A stretch of 9,018 nt of DNA from NCBI GenBank assembly GCA_016937035.1, contig JAFGWS010000158.1:1-9018 (forward strand), read 5' to 3'. Positions 5,252-9,018 of the stretch are shown one piece after another. This stretch comes from Pontiellaceae bacterium. Its GTDB lineage: Bacteria > Verrucomicrobiota > Kiritimatiellia > Kiritimatiellales > Pontiellaceae. A model generated the notes under the pieces. The model saw only the letters and a list, made by a program, of their open reading frames with translations. It did no database searches and was not told where the DNA came from. The translations under genes and the position numbers were made by a program. The first letter of the stretch is position 1, and each line of letters opens with the position of its first letter.

Positions 5252-6312
5252 TGAAAAGGATTTTGGTTACAGGTGGTGCAGGATTTATTGGATCGGCGGT
5301 GTGTCGCTATCTCGTGAAGGAAAAGCAGTGTTCGGTGCTGAACCTCGACAAATTGACCTACGCCGGAGTTCCGGCTTCGTTGACGGAGATTGAGGAGAGT
5401 CCGTTGTATCGCTTTGAAAAAGCGGATGTGTGCGATAAGCCGGCGGTAAGTGCGCTGTTTGCCGACTTTCAGCCGGATGCGGTGATGCATCTTGCGGCGG
5501 AGTCGCACGTGGACCGCTCAATTGACGGCCCGGCGGCTTTTATTGAAACCAATGTGGTCGGCACCTACACGATGCTGGAGTGTGCACGCGAATATTGGAA
5601 CCGCCTGCCGGAAGGGCGCAAAGCGGATTTCCGCTTTCACCATATTTCCACCGATGAGGTGTATGGATCGCTTGGTGCGGAAGGGCTCTTTGAGGAGACC
5701 ACGCCGTATGATCCGCGCTCGCCCTATTCCGCCAGCAAAGCGTCCAGCGACCATTTGGTGAAGGCGTGGTTCCATACCTACGGTCTTCCGGTGGTAGTGA
5801 CCAACTGCTCCAATAACTATGGTCCGTATCATTTTCCGGAAAAGCTGATTCCGCTCGTGATTCTGAATGCGCTTGATGAGAAGGAGCTTCCCGTGTACGG
5901 CAAAGGCGATAATATTCGCGACTGGCTGTACGTGGAGGACCATGCGCGGGCGTTGGTATGCGTAGTGGAGAAAGGTGTGCTGGGCGAAACCTACAACGTG
6001 GGCGGACGCAACGAGCGGACCAATCTGGAGGTGGTCGAAACGATCTGTTCGATTCTAGACGAGCTGAAACCGCGAGCGTCGGGGTCGTACAAGGATTTGA
6101 TCACCTTCGTAACCGACCGTCCGGGCCATGATCGGCGCTATGCCATTGATGCCACGAAGCTGGAAACCGAACTGGGCTGGAAGGCGCAGGAAAACTTTGA
6201 TACCGGCATTCGCCGCACGGTTCAGTGGTATCTCGATAACGCTTGGTGGTGGACGCCGTTGCGTGCATCGCGCTATTCCGGTGAGCGTCTTGGGAAGGCC
6301 TGTAAACATTGA
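5251..6312 (+). CDS. rfbB: dTDP-glucose 4,6-dehydratase
   Basis: RfbB (RmlB) converts dTDP-glucose to dTDP-4-keto-6-deoxyglucose, the second step toward dTDP-L-rhamnose and other deoxysugars. The 353-residue length is typical. The NAD-binding motif is GGAGFIG (8-14); the catalytic T-D-E is in HISTDEVYG (T134, D135, E136); Tyr159 and Lys163 lie in [24 protein letters not shown] and [15 protein letters not shown] are family signatures. I chose the ATG at 5251 because GGAGG stands about 12 bases upstream and the codon overlaps the rfbD stop (TGATG). An earlier in-frame ATG at 5197 would add 18 residues lying inside rfbD and unlike the family. It is the last gene of the block, with a convergent gene 56 bases on. 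No rfbA or rfbC is nearby. Confidence 0.97.
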   Translation: MKRILVTGGAGFIGSAVCRYLVKEKQCSVLNLDKLTYAGVPASLTEIEESPLYRFEKADVCDKPAVSALFADFQPDAVMHLAAESHVDRSIDGPAAFIETNVVGTYTMLECAREYWNRLPEGRKADFRFHHISTDEVYGSLGAEGLFEETTPYDPRSPYSASKASSDHLVKAWFHTYGLPVVVTNCSNNYGPYHFPEKLIPLVILNALDEKELPVYGKGDNIRDWLYVEDHARALVCVVEKGVLGETYNVGGRNERTNLEVVETICSILDELKPRASGSYKDLITFVTDRPGHDRRYAIDATKLETELGWKAQENFDTGIRRTVQWYLDNAWWWTPLRASRYSGERLGKACKH

Positions 6313-6323
6313 TCAAAGTGCGA

Positions 6324-6343
6324 ATTTTAGAGCGTCTTAAAAT
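6324..6343. terminator. Weak AT-rich hairpin between convergent genes
   Basis: ATTTTAGA (6324-6331), a GCG loop and TCT-T-AAAAT (6335-6343) form an 8-bp stem with one bulge. It sits between the rfbB stop and the end of the convergent gene. The stem is AT-rich and no long T-run follows on either strand, so a bidirectional terminator role is possible but poorly supported. Confidence 0.25.
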
Positions 6344-6372
6344 CTCCCCGCGAGCTCCGCGTATTTGTTCAT
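6337..6372 (-). CDS. Possible 11-codon mini-ORF coupled to the transglutaminase-like gene
   Basis: On the minus strand the stop TGA of the upstream large gene (6371-6369) overlaps an ATG (6372-6370) as ATGA. A strong AGGAGGTAGCG Shine-Dalgarno stands at ideal spacing inside the last codons of that gene. The frame reads MNKYAELAGRF and then TAA at 6339-6337. Such a junction normally starts a co-translated next gene, but here the frame closes after 11 codons and the convergent rfbB lies beyond. It may be a truncated gene remnant, a micropeptide, or a chance arrangement. Confidence 0.25.
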   Translation of the reverse strand: MNKYAELAGRF

Positions 6373-8096
6373 AACGCTACCTCCTGAGTAAGCCCCTTGC
6401 TGCTCTCAAATCGGATGGTGCGAGTGCCGAGCTGAAGAGTAATCGCTGCTCCTTCGCACCGGAGTGTGATCGGGGTTTCCGGATGGCGTTTCTTCCAAAC
6501 ATCCGCCAGCGCAATAGCGCGCTCCACGCCGTCCCCGCGCTGGAAGTTCCATACTTCGTCAGGCTGAGCAACGCGCGATCCGTCATAAACCGATTTGTTG
6601 GCCATGTTCCTCAGGGTCTCGATCAGTTCTTCGTCGGACAAGGGCTGCGTATTCTCCACAACAACGGGGTTGCGATTGAGGGCGGCCTGTAAAAACGGGC
6701 CCCATTTCGTCATCGAAAGATCACGGCTGGCGTAGAAGGCTAAATCAGCAACGGGGTGACTCGAACGAAGTCCTTTGAGGTATTCAATGATTTCCTCTCG
6801 CTGCATGCCGGGTTTAATCGCAATCGGTCCGGGGCCGTTGAAGCGCTTTTCTTTTTCATTCGGAAGCTCCGGTTCCAGATGAATAAAGTCAATGAGCCCT
6901 TCAAGGACCGACATTTTTCGGCTCATGTCGTTGGTGCAGTCAATCTTTTCGGCCAGCTCGGTCATGCCGGCTTCGTCAAAGTGCGAGATGGGATTGTTTC
7001 TCAGATAATCCGCGAGCTTATTGAGCAGAATGCGGTCGGGAATCGGTTCGCAATAAAAATCGTATTCGTCAATTTCCTCAAGCAGTTTATCGCGCGTGGC
7101 ATCGTCCGATACTTTATAGGGTGAGCTGTGTTCGTAGGCGAAGGCCCGCTCAATGGGCAGATATTGCGGTTTGCTGTGGCGTATGTAGCAGATTTGAAAG
7201 CATTTTTGATATTCCGAGCGGTCACGCAGAAAGTTGGCAATAATCTCAAAGGTGATTTCGGTTGTCGTGAATTCATCGAGTTTGGTGCGGAAGAGTTCGA
7301 AGCTTTCCGGGTCAATGGTGGCCTCGGGGTAGACCGTATGTATGAAGCCGGTGTTGTTGGCGACGATGGTCACCTGTTCATGGCGCAGGGCGCGCTGGGC
7401 CTTTGCAGAGAGGTCGGTGCCGTTAAACCACATCGTTTTGGTTACCAGCCGGCGGTTGTTGGTCAGGATGCCGCCGTTGACGTTGATGAAGTTTTGCGAG
7501 TGCAGCGGCGTGGCCAGCAGAAAAATGTCTTCCAGCGGGATGTCGCACACAATGAAGAGCGCAGCGGCATACAAGGTGGAGAGCGAGACGCACTCGCCTG
7601 CACCGGCGCGGTACCCGTCCTTATATTTAAAGGCATCCATCGCCTCGAGGGTTTCCGTTTTCCAGTAGGGGATGACGTTGGTCGTATACTTATCGAGTCC
7701 AAAGTGTTTGCGGATATCGAGCGCAAAATAGTGTTTGTCGCCCTCATAACCAAACAGTGCATTGCTGCGGCTGATGGTTTCCTCGTCCATGAACGGCGCA
7801 AAGCGGGCTGTTTCGGACTCCTTGGTGGTCAGTCCCCAGGTGTCGAGATCGAGGTTGAATTCATAGTTATCGATAATGAACTGCTTGAGCCGCTGAATCT
7901 TTTTATACGGGCTCATATTATCGAGCTTGCCGAACCATCGGTGCTCTTTCCAGGCCCAGATGCGCGGTGACATAATGTTTGCAAGGACAAGGCTGTAGAG
8001 GAGTTCCGGAAAGACAAATATTTCCATGTCCGAAAGCGAGACGGCGGAAGAATATTTTTCAAACTGCCCTTCAGGGATATCAGGAATGTTGTTCAT
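6369..8096 (-). CDS. Transglutaminase-like domain protein of unknown function
   Basis: From the ATG at 8096 the protein has 575 residues (605 from a TTG at 8186; numbering here uses the longer form). The recognisable part is a transglutaminase/cysteine-protease-like core: GAGECVSLSTLYAAALFIVC with Cys199 at the start of a helix, then LLATPLHSQNFINVNGG with His229, and Asn237 or a nearby polar residue as a possible third member. Such folds serve as peptidases, amidases or inactive scaffolds. There is no signal peptide or clear membrane segment, so it is probably cytoplasmic. The flanking N-terminal (about 31-190) and C-terminal (about 290-605) parts match no family I recognise; the latter is helical and charged, with a possible small beta domain at the end (TPITLRCEGAAITLQLGTRT). 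The ATG lacks an SD but has TACAAT just upstream. It is divergent from the STAS-like gene and convergent with rfbB. Confidence 0.6.
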   Translation of the reverse strand: MNNIPDIPEGQFEKYSSAVSLSDMEIFVFPELLYSLVLANIMSPRIWAWKEHRWFGKLDNMSPYKKIQRLKQFIIDNYEFNLDLDTWGLTTKESETARFAPFMDEETISRSNALFGYEGDKHYFALDIRKHFGLDKYTTNVIPYWKTETLEAMDAFKYKDGYRAGAGECVSLSTLYAAALFIVCDIPLEDIFLLATPLHSQNFINVNGGILTNNRRLVTKTMWFNGTDLSAKAQRALRHEQVTIVANNTGFIHTVYPEATIDPESFELFRTKLDEFTTTEITFEIIANFLRDRSEYQKCFQICYIRHSKPQYLPIERAFAYEHSSPYKVSDDATRDKLLEEIDEYDFYCEPIPDRILLNKLADYLRNNPISHFDEAGMTELAEKIDCTNDMSRKMSVLEGLIDFIHLEPELPNEKEKRFNGPGPIAIKPGMQREEIIEYLKGLRSSHPVADLAFYASRDLSMTKWGPFLQAALNRNPVVVENTQPLSDEELIETLRNMANKSVYDGSRVAQPDEVWNFQRGDGVERAIALADVWKKRHPETPITLRCEGAAITLQLGTRTIRFESSKGLTQEVAL

Positions 8097-8103
8097 GCGG
8101 TCT

Positions 8104-8109
8104 ATTGTA
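8104..8109 (-). promoter_or_regulatory. -10-like hexamer directly before the transglutaminase-like gene
   Basis: TACAAT on the minus strand matches the -10 consensus in five of six positions and ends 7 bases before the ATG at 8096. Transcription would then begin at or next to the start codon, giving a leaderless mRNA. No good -35 lies at 17 bases; TTGCTT is present at 20. This would explain the missing Shine-Dalgarno, but the promoter itself is unproven. Confidence 0.3.
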
Positions 8110-8221
8110 AAATTCCGATACGTATTTAAAAGCAAAAGGATGAGGCTTTTTTCGGAGGCCTTCCGGATAAGGTATGCAGAATTCAAAGGGCTTGCGGGAG
8201 AGGGTATATAGTTCTGCGGCT

Positions 8222-8250
8222 TTGATAAAAAATTATATAGCGCATATTTC
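8222..8250 (+). promoter_or_regulatory. Tentative promoter for the SpoIIAA/STAS-like gene
   Basis: TTGATA (8222-8227), five of six to the -35 consensus, is followed after 17 bases by TATTTC (8245-8250), which is a poor -10. The region is AT-rich, and a second candidate is TTGATT with TATATC nearer the gene. The true promoter must lie between the divergent genes, but the sequence does not single one out. Confidence 0.2.
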
Positions 8251-8323
8251 TGTTTTCTCAGATTGATTGTGTGGCGAAATAAGTATATCTATGAAGCTTT
8301 GAGTTCATTGGCGGAGGTGAAAG

Positions 8324-8767
8324 ATGTACAGTTTAAAAAAATCGGACAATTGCCTCATTATTGAACTTGAAGGAAATTTCGGCGTAGAAACCATCCTCCA
8401 GATTGTGGAGCGCCAGGATGAGTCGTCTTTCGGAACCGCTTGCCATAATGAAATGTGGGTGATTGGTGACCATACGGTCTATCTTCGGCTTAGTGATATT
8501 TTGACGGTGGTTGAGGGGATTCAATCGACCTGCTCAAGAGAGCCGTGTTTTTCTCCGCATGAAAACTGTCAAAAAAAGATGGCGTTTGTTGTCGATCGGC
8601 AGGGGTTGACGCTCTCTATTTTTAAACTTCTTTCTGATGGAATCAGTCGTGTGCATCCGTTTAGTTGTCGTGTATTTGATTCGCATGAAGCCGCTTCTGA
8701 ATGGCTTGGGATCAGGTCGTACGGCAATGATGTCGATTTGGAAGAGGATGGGGCAATGGAGCCCTGA
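8324..8767 (+). CDS. SpoIIAA/STAS-like small protein of unknown function
   Basis: The 147-residue protein starts at an ATG with an excellent GGAGGTGA Shine-Dalgarno 3 bases upstream. The outline resembles small SpoIIAA/STAS-like proteins: an opening strand pair (YSLKKSDNCLIIELEGNF), a middle beta-alpha region, the strand KKMAFVVDRQG, a helix (SIFKLLSDGIS), the strand CRVFDSHEAA and the closing helix with WLGI (127-130). The ending FD-x-x-E-A-x-x-W-L is common in that group. STAS-like proteins often bind partners or lipids or act in signalling, but no phosphoacceptor serine can be assigned here. Six cysteines (10, 40, 70, 75, 82, 115) are many for the size, and three cluster in STCSREPCFSPHENC. 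The tail after residue 131 is acidic. It appears monocistronic, with a terminator about 50 bases on. The family call is tentative. Confidence 0.55.
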   Translation: MYSLKKSDNCLIIELEGNFGVETILQIVERQDESSFGTACHNEMWVIGDHTVYLRLSDILTVVEGIQSTCSREPCFSPHENCQKKMAFVVDRQGLTLSIFKLLSDGISRVHPFSCRVFDSHEAASEWLGIRSYGNDVDLEEDGAMEP

Positions 8768-8816
8768 TTTGCTGATGCGGCTGTGGGGTCGTTGTGAGAA
8801 GCGGTTTTGATGGTTT

Positions 8817-8839
8817 AACCCCGTAAGTATGGGTTTTTT
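8817..8839 (+). terminator. Intrinsic terminator after the SpoIIAA/STAS-like gene
   Basis: AACCC (8817-8821) pairs with GGGTT (8831-8835) around a 9-base loop, and a run of six T (8834-8839) overlaps and follows the 3' arm. The stem is short but the U-tract is good. It separates the gene ending at 8767 from the HU gene. Confidence 0.6.
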
Positions 8840-8851
8840 CGCTTTTTGAAT

Positions 8852-8880
8852 TTGATTTGTTTTTGGGAATCGCCTACAAA
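8852..8880 (+). promoter_or_regulatory. Promoter-like pair for the HU gene
   Basis: TTGATT (8852-8857) and TACAAA (8875-8880) are exactly 17 bases apart, each matching its consensus hexamer in four positions. The pair lies between the terminator at 8817-8839 and the HU start at 8956. It would give a leader of about 70 bases that includes the GGAGAAG Shine-Dalgarno. Confidence 0.4.
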
Positions 8881-8955
8881 CTTCTAATCGCTGGAATGGC
8901 AGGGAGCCGCCAGGTATGTATGGAATTAATGAGGAAAGATTGAGGAGAAGATACA

Positions 8956-9018
8956 ATGGGAAAACCTATGACTAAATCGCAGATCATTGCAGCTGTTGCT
9001 GAGAAGGCCGAGATTTCC
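8956..9018 (+). CDS. HU-family DNA-binding protein, N-terminal part (gene continues off the right edge)
   Basis: The 21 codons present read MGKPMTKSQIIAAVAEKAEI, followed by S. This is the typical HU/IHF opening, in which a short lead is followed by the helix (T/N)KSQLIxAIAExAGLS. HU is a small dimeric nucleoid protein that bends DNA without strong sequence preference. The ATG has a GGAGAAG Shine-Dalgarno 6 bases upstream. The first four residues precede a second ATG (MTKSQ) that would be the start in E. coli-like HU; the SD spacing favours the first. The conserved beta-arm lies outside the window, so HU and IHF subunits cannot be separated. Confidence 0.85.
   Translation, partial: MGKPMTKSQIIAAVAEKAEIS

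Noticed and set aside
7128..7970. Plus-strand open frame of 280 codons
   Set aside because: It is antisense to the transglutaminase-like gene, which carries a recognisable catalytic core; this frame shows no motif and no ribosome site.

Overview
The window reads as a stretch of bacterial chromosome of roughly balanced GC content. Well-formed Shine-Dalgarno sites (GGAGG-type) precede most, but not all, genes. No rRNA, tRNA, CRISPR array, transposase or phage gene is visible. A GbsR/MarR-like regulator beside a NusG-paralogue antiterminator, ahead of sugar-nucleotide genes, together with an HU protein of the form MGKPMTKSQ, would fit a member of the Planctomycetes-Verrucomicrobia-Chlamydiae group (for example Kiritimatiellota). 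This is a guess from general resemblance, not a demonstrated placement.

Layout: (1) 1-68, minus: the first 23 codons of an HPr-type phosphocarrier protein, running off the left edge. (2) About 150-383, minus: a small transcription-unit-like arrangement of a promoter-like pair, a 37-codon ORF and a strong intrinsic terminator, upstream of the HPr gene; it could be a small RNA, a small protein gene or an attenuator leader. (3) 657-1079, minus: a bacteriohemerythrin with all expected iron ligands. It lies between two diverged copies of a roughly 53-bp direct repeat. (4) 1416-6312, plus: a tight five-gene block of GbsR/MarR-like regulator, NusG/RfaH/UpxY-like antiterminator, glmS, rfbD and rfbB. 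The joins are TAA-ATG abutting, 35 bp, 45 bp and a 1-bp TGATG overlap. (5) 6369-8096, minus (possibly from 8186): a large protein with a transglutaminase-like Cys/His core, convergent with rfbB. Its stop codon overlaps the ATG of an 11-codon mini-ORF that has a strong SD. (6) 8324-8767, plus, divergent from (5): a small protein resembling SpoIIAA/STAS-like families, followed by a terminator. (7) 8956-9018, plus: the first 21 codons of an HU-family DNA-binding protein, running off the right edge.

How the genes work together: the block at 1416-6312 joins two regulators to enzymes that make glucosamine-6-phosphate (GlmS) and two of the four dTDP-L-rhamnose steps (RfbB, RfbD). This suggests control of cell-surface polysaccharide or envelope precursor supply, with the NusG paralogue probably helping RNA polymerase through long polysaccharide operons, here or elsewhere. 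The glucose-1-phosphate thymidylyltransferase (rfbA) and epimerase (rfbC) are not in the window, and no glycosyltransferase is present.

The most unusual items are the repeat pair around the hemerythrin gene, the regulator pair heading the sugar operon, the uncharacterised transglutaminase-like protein with its coupled mini-ORF, and two genes without an SD whose -10-like hexamers sit so close to the ATG that near-leaderless transcripts are plausible.
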